DNA of 64,000 bases from Coprinus comatus (GCA_034638255.1 JAWPGT010000087.1:22018-86017), one strand, 5' to 3'. Counted from the first letter of the stretch, positions 38,450-50,895 are shown. The notes: generated by a model from the sequence alone, not told the origin. Translations and numbers: made by a program.

Positions 38450-39057
38450 GTTCAGGTGGACCTCCGATGAACAGGGATAATCCCACTACACTTGACATAT
38501 TGCGAGCGCAGACACTTCTATTATGTGAGGTCTAGAAGACTGGGCTAGAGCATACATATCCTATTCTTCGACGCTGAACCCCGCTGCTTCTTTTCTTTCT
38601 GAGTGGCAAAGTTTTGCGACAAGTTGTACTTTGTATGTGCATTTATTGCAAGGCTACGTCGGAAGATATGGAAGCTGCTGCCGAAGCTTTTTGATGATTA
38701 TCTGAAGAGAAAAATAAGCGTGAAGGAAAACACCATATTCCATCTGTACATACGTCGTTTGTACGGACAATGATGCTAGCCTCGTACGTTCTATTTATAC
38801 CAAACCGGAGATTGATGGCCGTGACATGTCTTCCTTGAGTGGCTTCTTGGTACGAAGGCGGTCATGTGTTGATATGCCCCCTTGATTTCACTCGGACTCT
38901 TTCCATACCTTCATGTTTATTACAAGAGATTCAGGGATCCAAAAAGGAGACCAGCTATAGTCCAAATGGTACATATAGAAGAGTCTACTATGCAACATCG
39001 TTAACCACAACTTCGCCTTGCACGATCATCCAGCGGTTCTTTCTACAATCTCTAAAT

Positions 39058-39695
39058 ATGCGATTCTCACTTATTACTACACTGGCATTCGTTGCCGTGG
39101 CTATGGGGCAGGGTGTCCCCAATGTGCTTCATCCTAACACGGCGACTAATAAATGTCTCGACGTTAGGGGTGATGTCAGAGCAAATGGAACCGCTGTTCA
39201 GATGTAAGCCTCTCATGAGAAGCTTTAGTCGTATGATACAACTTGCTCACTTTTGGCTGGACATACAGATTTGATTGCAATGGCTCTCCAGCACAGCTGT
39301 GGTTGCTTAACCTTGGGTCTACAACGGTCCAGTTGGCGAACTCCACTTTCTGTCTGGACGCAGGCAGTCGTAAGTCTAAATATACACATGTTCTATAACG
39401 GTATCTAATTGAGGGGCGAAAAATAAAAATAGCCCCCGTTTTAAGCGGCACACTCATGAAGATCTGGCAGTGCATTGTCGATCTTCCTGCCCAAAGTTGG
39501 TTTTTGACTACTGATGCTCGAATCGCTTTGGAGGGTCGAGGTGAGGCTATGCTTAACAAATATACAGTACTTGCACTGAGTTTTGATTTGACAGGTCTTT
39601 GCTTGGACTTGCCCTTAGGTGATACGACCAACACGAACCAGGTGCAAGTTTGGCAATGCACCGATGGGAATACTAATCAAATCTGGAGAAATTGA
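39058..39695 (+). CDS. Secreted single-domain ricin-B (beta-trefoil) lectin
   Basis: Exons 39058-39203, 39269-39369, 39433-39540 and 39595-39695 encode 151 aa with all junctions in frame. An N-terminal signal peptide (MRFSLITTLAFVAVAMGQG) is followed by one ricin-type beta-trefoil. NTATNKCLDVRGD opens the first subdomain, and QxW-type motifs appear as AQLW, AQSW and NQIW. FCLDAGS and LCLDLPLGDTTN mark the other subdomains. Introns fall close to subdomain boundaries. The protein is expected to bind carbohydrate outside the cell; there is no catalytic or toxin chain. It is about 70% alike to the copy at 42783 by eye, consistent with tandem duplication. Confidence 0.85.
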
Positions 39696-40330
39696 GTATG
39701 TTAGTTCCTCAATTGGGCTGTTAAATTACGAGCATGGAGTCAGAATCAAAGAGAAGATGTATAGGACATATGTAGTATTTGGTATTTGAAGATTTCGAAA
39801 AACTACTTCTTTTGCATTGTGATAGAAAGGGTGGTGCCAGTGGTTACTCGTAAGATTCGCGCGGCCATGAAATCCCTTGTTAGGGTGGTAACACAGATTA
39901 TATAGACTTCACAGGATAGTTTACGTTCCGAAACGCGCATAAATTAAGTGTTGTGCGAAGTTCTCATTATCATGACCGTGAGCAGATACCTCATGGGCAT
40001 CGATATATAGTTACAAATTGAATGACGAAATCTGATGTTCTCCCAATCCCAATCCCTCACGAGAAACCATGTGTTGGATTTAGTCCTTGACTACAAATAC
40101 ATACTCCATATTTGGGATAGAGAATGCCTAAAGAGACACTAACCAAAGCTGAAAGCACAAATAGATCAAGAGCTCCGCACATTAGAACCCGAAACCCTCA
40201 CATTGATCTTCAAGGAACGATTCGCATAGTATTAGAAGATACCAGTAGCAATAAAGCAATTTTTGTTCCTCGCCGCTCTCTCTCAGCGCTTCTTCCGCCA
40301 TTAGCCAAACCGCACTCCACCGAATGACGC

Positions 40331-40983
40331 GACAAACAAATGTGTAGAGGTTTGGGGGAACGTACTAGCAAATAATACTGTCGCTCAGATGCAAGCCTTG
40401 TTATCCCGGAACTAAAATAAAATATGTCTGACACTATACTACGTTAGCTTTGACGTTAATGGACCACTACACAACAATGGTTCATCACCCTCGGAAGAAC
40501 TGAAATACAAAACGCTGGTGGTTTCTTCTGTCTCGACGCTGGATTTCGGAGGTCAGATACTTTCAATTGATAAGCACAATATGTGATTCTTTAATGTTTA
40601 GCGCCGTATAAAATGGTACCTTGTACAAAATTGGGAATGTTTACCTGGATTTCTCATTAGCAACAACAGTGGTTTTTCATTACTGACTCTTGTATTGCTT
40701 TGCAAGACTCTCGTATTGCTTTGTTACTTATAATAGAGAAACCGACTTTTACTAGGCTTTTAAGGTCGAACGGTCTTCAACTTCGATAACAAATCTCTGA
40801 CACGCAGCATCTGATTATGATAGGGAAGAAACCAACTCTTTTTACTAGTGTGCTTTTGTTTTTCATTTGACTTCATCTAATACGAGCTATAGACTTCATA
40901 CTTACTCGATAGTCTTATACCACTAACACAAACCAGTTACAACTCTGGAAATGCACTGATGGAAACGCTAATGAAATTTGAGG
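40331..40983 (+). pseudogene. Ricin-B lectin remnant, array copy 3
   Basis: Decayed copy between the two intact lectins. It retains TNKCVE-like coding followed by LANNTVAQ, where the donor reads GCAAGC instead of GTAAGC. Shifted pieces of FCLDAG, QQWFFITDSCIAL and TNTNQLQLWKCTDGNANEI follow, ending in a stop in place of Trp. Several indels break the frame. Confidence 0.65.
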
Positions 40984-42782
40984 AGAAGCTGATTCAAGAT
41001 TGTTGGCTGTGTAGTGCCTAGTGGATGTTACATCGTTTATGACAAAGCAATGATCCGTTTATACCCGCCTAAGCCTTGATCCCCAGAAGAACTTTTATGT
41101 GCCAGTTTGACTGTCTCAAATTGACCCTCAAGTCAAGTCTAACCTATTTTAAACCACATTTGGTCAAGGCAGGAGAGCAGTAAGGTCTAAGGGGCTTGTA
41201 CTGGAAGGTGTGAGAAAGTCGCTGATAGAATGCCACCCGTTTCTCTCCCATCCTTACTTCGTTGTTACGGAGGAGAAATATTCAGCGAGTAAAAGGGAAG
41301 ATGGATTCCGCGCTTTGACCGCCCTGGTATGCTCCACAGTTACGTTATAGTATATATAGACAGAAGTGACTAAAGATAGAATTAGCATCACGATAGCTTT
41401 TTCTGTCAATGATTCATTAACTATTCATTAGCCATTGACTGTTTCTTTCCTTCCTGTGAGGTTCATTAATCAGATAAATATCTCTTTCTCAACATACACC
41501 CATCCATCTTATATCATTTCCCACTGGAGATTCAGTAACAGTATCCACTCTATATCGTTCTTTTCGGGCATATTGTCGCTTGTATTCTTACGACAGTCCG
41601 CGGCGTAAACTGCGCGATGTGAGACATTTACATTGTCATAGTTTAAAAACAGCACTCATTGATACCTTGCGGATGAATATCGGAACTTCCCAATAGCCTT
41701 TGAAATTCTCATTTACTATGCATACGAAAGTCTGTATGTGCAGTGATATATCGGGTAACTTTGAATAAATAGTCCATTGGAACCTTGTCTGTACCGACGA
41801 CAAGAAACACTAGCTTAGACACGCCCGAGGATACACTGAACCCTTGTGTATTTCTGAGAACGTAGAAGTACAGGAACAAGAGTGTCTAATCTACTTTACT
41901 ATTGTCTTATTCTTTATATATGTCCTTTGTTTACTATACTTTATTCATGTCGTCATCCTCGTCATCCTCGTCATACTAATTATAACCGTTGTAAGCCTCA
42001 GGCTTACATCCATAAAGTAGACGGTTTATCTTGTCACTGTATTGTGTGTTGGAACAAAGGTGGCTTAAGTTTCGGCGGATCTATCTCTTCTATGTGTCAC
42101 CACATTGTCTAGAATGAACCAAAGTACGTTATATTGATACAATGGGAAGGAGAATCCAGGAGTCCATTTATCATAATATAAACCCACACTCTTTCTAACA
42201 TTCTGCTTTTGGCGTATGATTCTCATACCAGAAGGCAATAACGTCAATGCCTTTCACACGTAGATATTATAAGCAAAATGTACCACATGAAGCCTGAAGC
42301 CTGAAGCCCCATTAGAGTGGTTTTGAGGGCTGCAAACTACATACTGTAATGCTTGCGGATAAAGCTAACCTGATTTTCCACTCAGTCATTATTGTCATGG
42401 GGATCTCTTCATGGAACGAGATTCTAGTGACAGGAGACCTCAGAAGCGATAACAAAAATTTCAAATTACGGCGTCTAGTCAGCGGCGTGAGAGATAATTA
42501 GTGTTAAGACGGCTTTGAGCGCCGGACGGCTCATGAATCTCTTTGTAAAACTCATGGGAGTCTGTCGGGAGTCTGGCATATTAGCGATGTGACGGACTTC
42601 TCGGAATGAAGCAATTCAACCCCTTGATGGCATAGAAGCGATGTGTACTAAGTCGGGCGGTCACAAATGCCCTTGGTGCTACGATGCATTGCCAACCCGT
42701 GGAGTACAAATATTGAAGTAATACGCGGCACTGAGTACGACAAGTTCAAAGAACTTCCGCATCATAGCTCAGAGACTCAAAC
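40984..42782. other. No gene recognised
   Basis: Intergenic DNA between lectin copies. A short CGTCATCCT tandem (about three units) is at 41948-41975. Nothing else could be supported. Confidence 0.4.
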
Positions 42783-43417
42783 ATGCAACTCCCAATCTTT
42801 ACCATGATTCTAGCATGCGTCTCTGCTGTCGTCGGTCAGACTGTCCTTCACCCAAACACTGCGACCAACAAATGTGTTGAGATCCGAGGCAACGTTCTAG
42901 CAAACGGAACTGCCGTTCAAATGTAAGCCATATGAATAATTATCGCATTATTCACTGTCTTCAACTCATAGCACTTTACCCAATGTCTAGCTTTGACTGT
43001 AACGGTACCGCTGCACAACAATGGTTTGTTACGTTGGGATCTACTGCGGTTCAAAACACCCAAGGTCCTTTCTGTCTTGATGCTGGCAGTCGTAAGTCGT
43101 TTTAGAGATGATAAATGGTTGAGTAAACCTGATGTTCCTACTACACACTAGCCCCGTTCGTGAATGGAGCTCTAGTAAAGATTTGGACATGTTTTTCTGG
43201 AATTCCAGCTCAAAGCTGGTTCTTCACCACGGATTCTCGCCTTGCTCTAGAAGGCACTGGTTAGTCATTTTACACAAGATCTTCATGACACTGCTCTTAG
43301 AATTTGAAATATCCAGGTTTTTGTTTGGATTTGCCAAGTGGTGATACAACCAACACAAACCAATTACAAATTTGGCAATGTGGGGATGGTAATACTAACC
43401 AAATCTGGAGGAATTGA
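42783..43417 (+). CDS. Secreted single-domain ricin-B (beta-trefoil) lectin
   Basis: Exons 42783-42922, 42991-43091, 43152-43259 and 43317-43417 encode 149 aa in frame. Intron positions and phases are the same as in the copy at 39058. Signal peptide MQLPIFTMILACVSAVVGQ; beta-trefoil with NTATNKCVEIRGN, AQQW, FCLDAGS, AQSW, FCLDLPSGDTTN and NQIW. It is expected to be extracellular or cell-wall sugar-binding. It converges on the alpha/beta hydrolase gene, with only about 110 bp between the stop codons. Confidence 0.85.
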
Positions 43418-43526
43418 TGAAACACTGAACGCTTCAACCTCTTTGGCGTTGGACATTACTATAAATCTATCATTGGTATATGTTATACCCGATAAGTAGG
43501 GGATATACATGATTCGAGGTCTGCAT

Positions 43527-44779
43527 TCAAGTAGAGAAATGGTCCACAATATATTTGACAACACGTTCATCATCCTTTTCTCCAGAAAGTCGGTCCAAGT
43601 AAGGATCTGTATGGACGCCACGGGGCTGTATCATGAGTGAAACGGACGGATGGTGTCCCTTGAGAATTTCATTCAGTTTAACATCATCATCCCTTAGACA
43701 CTCAAATTCTCCAGTAAAAATAGAAATCTTCTTCACTTGGCCTTCCAGTCCGATCCACCAATCTTTTGGTGCCTTGATAGCTTCGAGGTATGGTGTAGCG
43801 GTAGCTGGAGGGCCACAGATGATCCCACTGGCAAGGTATGCCCATGATTCTCGAGGAAGTACATCACGATCCGTGTTAGTCGTAAAGGATGGAGATTCTG
43901 TGGAGAGGGAGACCCAAGGTGACATCAAGAAGGCACTTCCGAGCGGTTCTTGGAGTTTAAGAGCCGGTATGCCCGTGTAAGGGTGAAGAAGGTGTGATAG
44001 AATTTGGAGTATGAGAGCACCTCCTGCGGAATCTCCAACCAGGTTGATATCAGAAGGGCTATAGCCTTGTTTGAGAAGATGAGATAGTCCGTTTACGACT
44101 TGTTTTAGTTGAATGGGGAATTCGGCAGAGGGATAGAGAGCTGGTAAAAATGAGGTTTAAATCGGTGATCGTAAAGCTTGGGGAAGAACCAGATCCACCC
44201 ACAGTAGCTGAGGGCGACGAGTGTAGCATCTTTGCCATCTGCTCTCTGGGCCTCGTCTAACATTGAGAGCCAAAAGGGAGGCGCATAGTCTTGCATAGGT
44301 AGTTGATACGTGCCGCCTAGTTTATTCAGTTTATGTTAAGAGAACTTACTGATGTACTGACGAGGCTGGGAGAAACTACTAACCGTGTAAGTAAAAAACG
44401 ATCCTTTTAGACCCCTTGTTTCGGAACCATAGAAGACTGGCACCATCGCCGACGTCATCAATTACCATGGGTTGATTATTTTTCTTTGCCCATTTCTTGT
44501 ACACATCAGAAGTTGTTCCCATCACGTATTGCATTTGATTGATGTTCATTTGTGAGCTCATGTACCGAAAAGTGGTATCGCCAGCAACTCTACTCCATTT
44601 TTTATAGCGATCATATCGCGAGAACGAAGATAGAGTTAATCGACAAACAAGAATGAGAGCTTTTATTACATCAAATTTAGACACGAGGCTGAGTTAGAAA
44701 TAGGCTTACGAAGTGGAATGAGTGTGAAGAAGATTTTGAGCTTGTCCAGCCAAGATACTTGAGCGTATGCAAGATTCAT
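43527..44779 (-). CDS. Alpha/beta hydrolase, steryl-acetyl-hydrolase/HSL-like
   Basis: Four minus-strand exons: 44779-44710, 44659-44384, 44316-44203 and 44140-43527, giving 357 aa with consistent phases. An N-terminal hydrophobic segment (KIFFTLIPL...LILVCRL) suggests membrane anchoring. The oxyanion motif FYLHGGTY is assembled across an intron, followed by LPMQDYAPPFWLSML. The nucleophile elbow is LVGDSAGGALIL, with catalytic Ser. The acidic residue is probably in FECLRDD and the His in QPRGVHTDP. This order matches the HSL-like/alpha-beta hydrolase fold-3 branch that includes fungal Say1-type steryl acetyl hydrolases. The natural substrate is unknown. It looks intact. Confidence 0.8.
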
Positions 44780-45383
44780 GGTATATATGCACGTAGGTCA
44801 TGAAGAATTGTTACCATAAAAGCTTTATATGTTGTATCGCGTGGAAGAAAACGGCACATTGGCCTCCGTAACTCTCCGCCGCCATTGCGACAAGAGATGA
44901 TTATCAATACCTTGACTTTGAAGAGATTCAGTTCGTTTATTCGCAAGAGGTTGTTGACCCCTGCTGACCCCATATGTACATGTACTTCGTAATGCATTCA
45001 TCTGGAGATCAAAGACATGAGTTTGAACTTTTGGAGTTTGCGCAGACAGTAGTGAGTCGTGACCTGAGGCCATATGTGAAGCAGAGAAAAAGCAAGAGAG
45101 AAAGTCTAACATGGAGGGGCTGTAAATGACCAGAAAAACCAGTAAAATTCAGGGGTGCCGGGTTATTGCGGTAAGTTAGGGTCAGCGGGTGATCAATGTA
45201 TGACAGCCGAGACTCGAGAGAGCAAAACATGTGCCGCATGTGGCTGTGCTGTCATATTCGGTCGCTTATCTCAAGGTTCTTCGATGATTATGGCGTGTTA
45301 CACGCGCTTCTGTATCTCTCTCTCACATCCGTGCACTGTGCTGTCTCCGAGCAGCTGACAAGATACGTATTCTTCCTTAAACC
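44780..45383. other. Intergenic, divergent promoter region
   Basis: About 600 bp between the divergently transcribed hydrolase and F-box genes, presumably containing both promoters. No gene seen. Confidence 0.4.
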
Positions 45384-47049
45384 ATGACGGGTCTCCTATC
45401 CTTGCCTAATGAACTACTTCAAACAATCGGCAATGACGTATGTACTTTGTTGAACTCGAGGCGGCCAACTCACTCTGCTGAAGCTAGGAGTATCCAAGAA
45501 GGATTTACGCCTAGTGTGCCTACAACTTTCGTTTGCAATGGACCCCCTAGTTCTCTCCCATATCGTCATCAATGTAACAAAGCCGCGTCTCCTGGACAGC
45601 ATAGCTCAGCTCGAATATCTGGCGCAAGGGAACCATACTACACATTACACTCGAGAACTTTCCATTCGCTCGCTGTCAACGCGTCATTTGCCGCATACCA
45701 GTGTTGCGCAAATGATCTACTCCCATGGTCACTGGACAGATAGGAAACCGAGTGCTCTAGATGGAAACGAAGCTTCCGAGAAACAAATGAAGGCTATATT
45801 AGAGGCTGCGATCTCTAAGATGTGCAACCTACAAGTCGTGAGGTGAGTACGTGTTTATTCCGTGATGTGTTTTCCTCGTTGAAACGTTGCCCCCTTGGTA
45901 GATGGATTGCAATGCCAGAAGATCCTCAATGGGCCCAGATTGCCGTCGTTAATGGTCTTGCTCACAATGATTTGGCATACCTCAACCTACACCTCTCATT
46001 TGGATCCGATGCTTCTGAGCTTCGACTAGATCGACTCCACGGTCTGAAACGCATCGTTATTACGGGTTCATGTGATCGTTTTCATGACCTAATAATCAAA
46101 CGTCTCGGAACATGTGTTGCTCAAAGCTCTGACATGAGCAGTATTGTTATTAATCGCAGTCATTGGAACAACAATTCTGACACACCAGCGTTGCATAGTT
46201 TACTCGGAAACGCGACGCCAGTAAAGCTTAAACACCTCGGTCTGCAAGGTTGGTACACACGCCTTGATACTATTACACTCCCCCATCTCCGATATCTTAC
46301 CTCATTAACTCTCACTAATAATATCATCCCACCCTACGATAACCATCCATATTCTTCCACCCCCGACGCACTATGGAAAACCTTGCAAGAATTCAAGATT
46401 AATTTGGAGCGCATTTCGACAGATGCGATGTGTACTTCTCTAATCGAGTACCTCGCTTCTTACTCTGGACTGACTCGTCTATACCTTAAGAACTTTAACT
46501 TAAATGAACAACGTTCTTCGAATGAATTGGCGCAGTCGTTCTATGATTTGGTATTGAACCAACACGCAAACACCCTTGAGGACCTCTATGTATCACCAAC
46601 ATTCGAAGGAAAATGGTGCTTTGGAAGTCATAACTCAGTATCTATTGCTCGGTGCTCAAAACTGCAATACATCAAGTTTGCGGTGGTCTCGTCTGATGTT
46701 ACTTTAGAGGGTGGAAATGAAGATCCGATTGTGAGTAATGTTTTCTAGTCTTTGTCTTCCTTTCGTGATGTTAATGAATATCTGTTAGACTTTACTCATT
46801 GACACATGCACGAGTTATCTGCATCAAATCAAGAGCTTGGTTATATGTACTGCGAGACCGGAATTTATAGGGGCTGCTGAGTCGAAGAAACATTTTTCAT
46901 TTGCAACAAGCCGAATTGCCAAGAGCATCACCAATTATATACCCGGGCCGGAAAATCAGGATTTCCTCCCAACTATTACTATGGATTCCATGAAGTATAT
47001 TCCAACACGAAACGACGTGGCAATGGATATCTGTTACCAGAGGAAGTAA
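45384..47049 (+). CDS. F-box protein
   Basis: Exons 45384-45437, 45484-45842, 45902-46730 and 46789-47049; introns of 46, 59 and 58 nt; 500 aa in frame throughout. The start MTGLLSLPNELLQTIGND, joined across the first intron to LGVSKKDLRLVCLQL, forms a typical F-box (LP-x-E-LL...L..LRLVC). The rest is Leu-rich with irregular repeats (LAYLNLHLSF, LRYLTSLTLTNNI, LTRLYLKNFNLNE), as in Agaricomycete F-box proteins with a degenerate LRR-like substrate domain. By family, it would recruit targets to an SCF ubiquitin ligase via Skp1. Targets are unknown. Confidence 0.75.
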
Positions 47050-48099
47050 AAATTCCTAGCTTCCGTTCAGATTTGCTCCGTATAAATCATTGTAATTATC
47101 ATGTTTGGTACCTCATAATTAACCTTTATAAACACAGTAGGATATCTCTCTTCTTGATTTTAAAGAAAGTTCATGAATAGCTAATTCTTAACTATATTCA
47201 ATCTACATAATGTATAATAAATGGTAAATTTGGAAAACTTGTAGGTATACTTGTATCAGAAGTGCCTAAGGATGACTTATAAACGTCTGGAGCCTGATAT
47301 AAATTAATTGAGATAGTGTTCTGTCGCATGAGTGAGTAAACTCTGGACAATTTTTGTTAAAAAAAAGAGCGCCAAGCTGTTTGACGCAAAATTATCATAT
47401 CAAGTACATAGCATTGAATATTTAAATATTCGTTTAACGCCACTGTAAAAAGTTCGTTTGCTCAACAATTAGTCACCATCGTAACGTGGACTGGGAAGGA
47501 GCCTGAGTGTGTGTGTGAATCACGAATGATTTCTGAAACACAATACCATTTCTTCACTGTCCCACAACCTTTCGGCCTCAAGCCCTCACCAGTTCAACTC
47601 CGCTATTCAATAGTGTTAATCGAAATGGTGGATTATAACCATGAAATTTCTCTGTAATTGTGGGGAGAAATATTTCTGCAGTGTGTCACTGTTGCGATCA
47701 ACAAGAGAGCTAGATATTACACACTCCGGTATCAGCGTATTGCACATGTATGTTGCTATTGGAGACAGGTCACTCTCCGCACCTTGGAACACGATAACTC
47801 TCTCGTCAGGTAGTGAGAAGGTCCAGGCACTCCCCTCGCTCGTTCCAGTAATGTTCCACTGTTTATTTTGACGGAATCGACACATGCCCCTCTACGAATC
47901 GGGATAGAGTCAGAGCAGCCGAAACTTGGGATATCCTTCTACAACATCATGAAAGATGGAAATATGTAGAGATCTACGATTAAATAATAAACACCACAAA
48001 TCCAGCAACGATTAGTGGCTGGTCGATTTCCATTTCACCATCTCACCACAATCACCAATGACCATCGGACGCGAGGACACGGAAACAAGAGAGAAAGGG

Positions 48100-48505
48100 A
48101 TTATTTACACTCAACTGTGCCTCGCAGCTAAAGCATGCTACCATCCGCAGTCGTCACGCAGTCCCTTGGTCACTGGTAAAAAATTTACATTGGTCGCAAC
48201 TAGAATCATATAGTGAGGCTCCAGGTTACAGGATAATTGCACCAGAAGACGTACTACATGACGAGACCCTCTATCTTGACTTCAGTCTTCAAAAACTTAC
48301 AATACCCGTGACTTACTTTCCACTCAGAAGTACCATATCTACCCATCTTCGAATTCGCGAGTTAATATTGATATTACACAACATTTATCACACCTATAGT
48401 TTCCCCAATTATTTCCCAGTTGAAGATATCATTCGATTGTTCAAGTGTACTACCCACCTCGAAAAACTGTCTTTGGGTGATTATTTGAAGGTGTGCCTGT
48501 CCTAG
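48100..48505 (+). pseudogene. F-box-like protein remnant
   Basis: A continuous frame with RSRHAVPWSLVKNLHW, TLYLDFSLQKLTIPV, LRIRELILILHNIYHTY and TTHLEKLSLGDYLK before a stop at 48505. The pattern resembles the end of an F-box followed by the start of a Leu-rich region in agaric F-box proteins, without a proper start. It sits 1 kb downstream of an intact F-box gene. Probably a partial, decayed relative. Confidence 0.4.
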
Positions 48506-49094
48506 TACCATATCTATCATTCTTGGTATTCAAGTACTAATTGTCAGTAAAAACATTGATTTAATATATGTAAATGTATATTATGTATTTGAATACAATT
48601 CTGGTAATGACATGTATTGTGTTCAAATGTCTGGTATTGAACGCGTTTGCACTTATATACCCTACACCCGATAAGCAACAATCATGTTTATATAAAAACC
48701 GTCATGTGGGAATAGACATTTATTTTTTTGACATATATTAACTATACATCATTAGTATATAGCATACATGTCTTACACTCAAGTTGTGGCATTAATATAT
48801 GCCGTATAGCATACTGGATTTATGAATATATGAGCATATATGTGGTATAAAAAAAGTGTAGCTGCATATATGCAGTACGGTATCCCTATAGAGAACACTC
48901 TATTCTATATGTCTAGCTATAATATGGCTATATAAAGGAATAGAATATGTAGATAAAAGAGAATTGCTTTTTAATGGTGGTAGTTTCATAACAATTGAGC
49001 AAGAATATGTGAAGATATGAGCAAGAGACGTGAGCAATCCCTCTGGAAAATGTGGTCCTATTCTGATGTACTGTGATCAATGATAATGAATGAA

Positions 49095-49225
49095 GCTATA
49101 GTTTAGTGGTTTGTTTTTCTTAGCTTTAACCTCACTGATCAATAGGTACTTAGTTCAATTCCTGGTTGTCGTAAAATTTCAAATGTAAGTATAATTATGT
49201 ATAATAAATAAATAAATAAATAAAA
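49095..49225 (+). repeat. tRNA-derived SINE-like element with (AAAT)n tail
   Basis: TAGTTTAGTGG (A-box match) near 49102, then AGTTCAATTCC (B-box match) near 49153, followed by a short body and an (AATA)n run of about five units near 49204-49223. The layout parallels 6610-6690. No clean tRNA cloverleaf is possible. Confidence 0.5.
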
Positions 49226-49451
49226 ATATGCATTATAAATATATCCTTGATAATACCTGTGTAAATCAAAGAATGTAATCAGGGGATACAGTAGGTAATC
49301 ATTTTTTACTTTTACATATACCTAATTATTATTTGAATATATTCAAATACATTCAAATACATTTCCTACAATCTATATAATTCTAGTAGTCTATATATGC
49401 AACCTGAACAGGAATATTCATAAATATGCTCATTACCATAATTGTAAACAG

Positions 49452-49798
49452 TGTCAGGAATGCTCTAGACAGTCCCCAAGGTCAGTACTTATTGTTGGTT
49501 GAGGTTAGAAGAGTTGTGGTTGGATATTCTCTTTGGAGTTCTGGACTTGTAGATTGTTTCCGCTTTCTGTGACATCACAATGTCACGTCACACGTTACTG
49601 AAGCGTCCTGCAGACACATGAAGACTCTCTAGTCTAATACAAGTGTCTGCAGGTGAGTAGTTAAGAAGTTATTGTATCACTCTAGTCTAATACAAGTGTC
49701 TGCAGTGTTTGTGTTTTATCTCAGTCATTTCTCATTGGTTTCCCTCCATTCCTTCGTCATCGTGCTCATCTCGTGTCCTCTACGATCCTGCGCTTACA
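49452..49798. mobile_element. Solo LTR, family 1, copy 1 (347 bp)
   Basis: Begins TGTCAGGAATGC and ends GCTTACA (TG...CA). Direct repeats AACAG flank it at 49447-49451 and 49799-49803. It is nearly identical to 53282-53576 except for about 52 bp of extra DNA that duplicates the 26-bp unit around CTCTAGTCTAATACAAG. No internal retroelement sequence lies next to it, as expected after LTR-LTR recombination. Confidence 0.9.
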
Positions 49799-49934
49799 AA
49801 CAGTGTAAACAATGTAAGCAAGGTAAGAGCATATATGCACATATATTCAAACCACTTTTTTACTGACGTACAGCAATGCATCTGCATCCAAATTTATTTA
49901 TTTCTCAAAAGTTTTGTCATCTCACTCTGAACCT

Positions 49935-50339
49935 ATGGGGGATACTGTTCCTGGTCAAAAGGCTGTATTCAGATCCTCGGATTACATACAACTTGAAATC
50001 AATGGCTATACTAACTTCTTTGACAACAGGCATCTGCTGCAAGATATAGATATTGGTTATCTAGAACAACTGGTATGTTGATACTCTGGTATCATTCTAT
50101 CTGCATTCTGAGTAGACAAAAGTTTGGTATTGGCCCATGGAAGGATCATCAAAGGAGTATTTATACAGAGCAATGACTCTTGGCAATTCTAGATGGTATA
50201 AACACTTATATACCCAAGGACTCGGAGGAAGAAAGCAAATTATGCAACGTGAGTACAGATTTTCTTAACACTTTCCTTCACAATTGTTCTCAAAAAATCA
50301 TAAGGTCGCTATATATGTGCCACCTTGATACATTCTTGA
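49935..50339 (+). CDS. Small unrecognised three-exon gene
   Basis: Exons 49935-50072, 50116-50248 and 50305-50339 with GTATGT...GTAG and GTGAGT...TAAG introns; all phases agree, giving 101 aa. Residues such as YIQLEINGYTNFFDNRHLL, KVWYWPMEGSSKEYLYR and HLYTQGLGGRKQIMQ look like genuine protein rather than random frame. I do not recognise a family. It lies between a solo LTR and a decayed gypsy element, so it may be a captured or truncated gene. Confidence 0.4.
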
Positions 50340-50819
50340 GCCAAAGCATCTTTGTTGTGTAGATGATGTTTTTTATGGAAAGCGCCACTTCAATACCTGG
50401 AGTGAGTTGGTGTTTTATAATCTAAAACGGCATAAGCTTTCATATATGGATAGTAAGCTACACCATCAGAAATCGGCAAGTAGATTTAGCCAAGTTTAGG
50501 CGGACCGCAACTTTACCATGGATTGGCGGACAATTGGCAGGAAATTGGCAGGCATTTATCAAACAAATCCCAGTTACGCATTTCTAGAAAGGCTCCCTAC
50601 CAGTGGCCACCATCTCCTCCTAAATTACTCTTTACTTGGACTTGCTATACTGTGATTGTGACCTTCAATGAGTTTTGGTTCATCTAAAACTGACAGTGTG
50701 GCTAGCAATGGTTTGTCAGTCAATATGCATCCAAGTTATATTTGACCTAGTTGCGGGACTGCAGCTGTATGTAATGAATATTTTATCTAATTAGAAATGG
50801 TTGGAAATGAGAGAAATAG

Positions 50820-50895
50820 TGTTATGACCACGAACTGTTAAGCTGAACACTCCTGGAACTTAAACACTAGAGTGCAGTTGTGTAGGAATATGTGT
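50820..50895. repeat. 76-bp repeat shared with the 59-kb chromovirus edge
   Basis: TGTTATGACCACGAACTG... to about AGGAATATGTGT. It repeats in the same orientation at 58986-59059 with few changes. One end is cut exactly at TG in both copies. It may be a solo LTR of the second gypsy element. No convincing target duplication was found. Confidence 0.6.

Noticed and set aside
43633..43980. 115-residue plus-strand frame
   Set aside because: Antisense to exon 4 of the alpha/beta hydrolase, which carries the conserved motifs.
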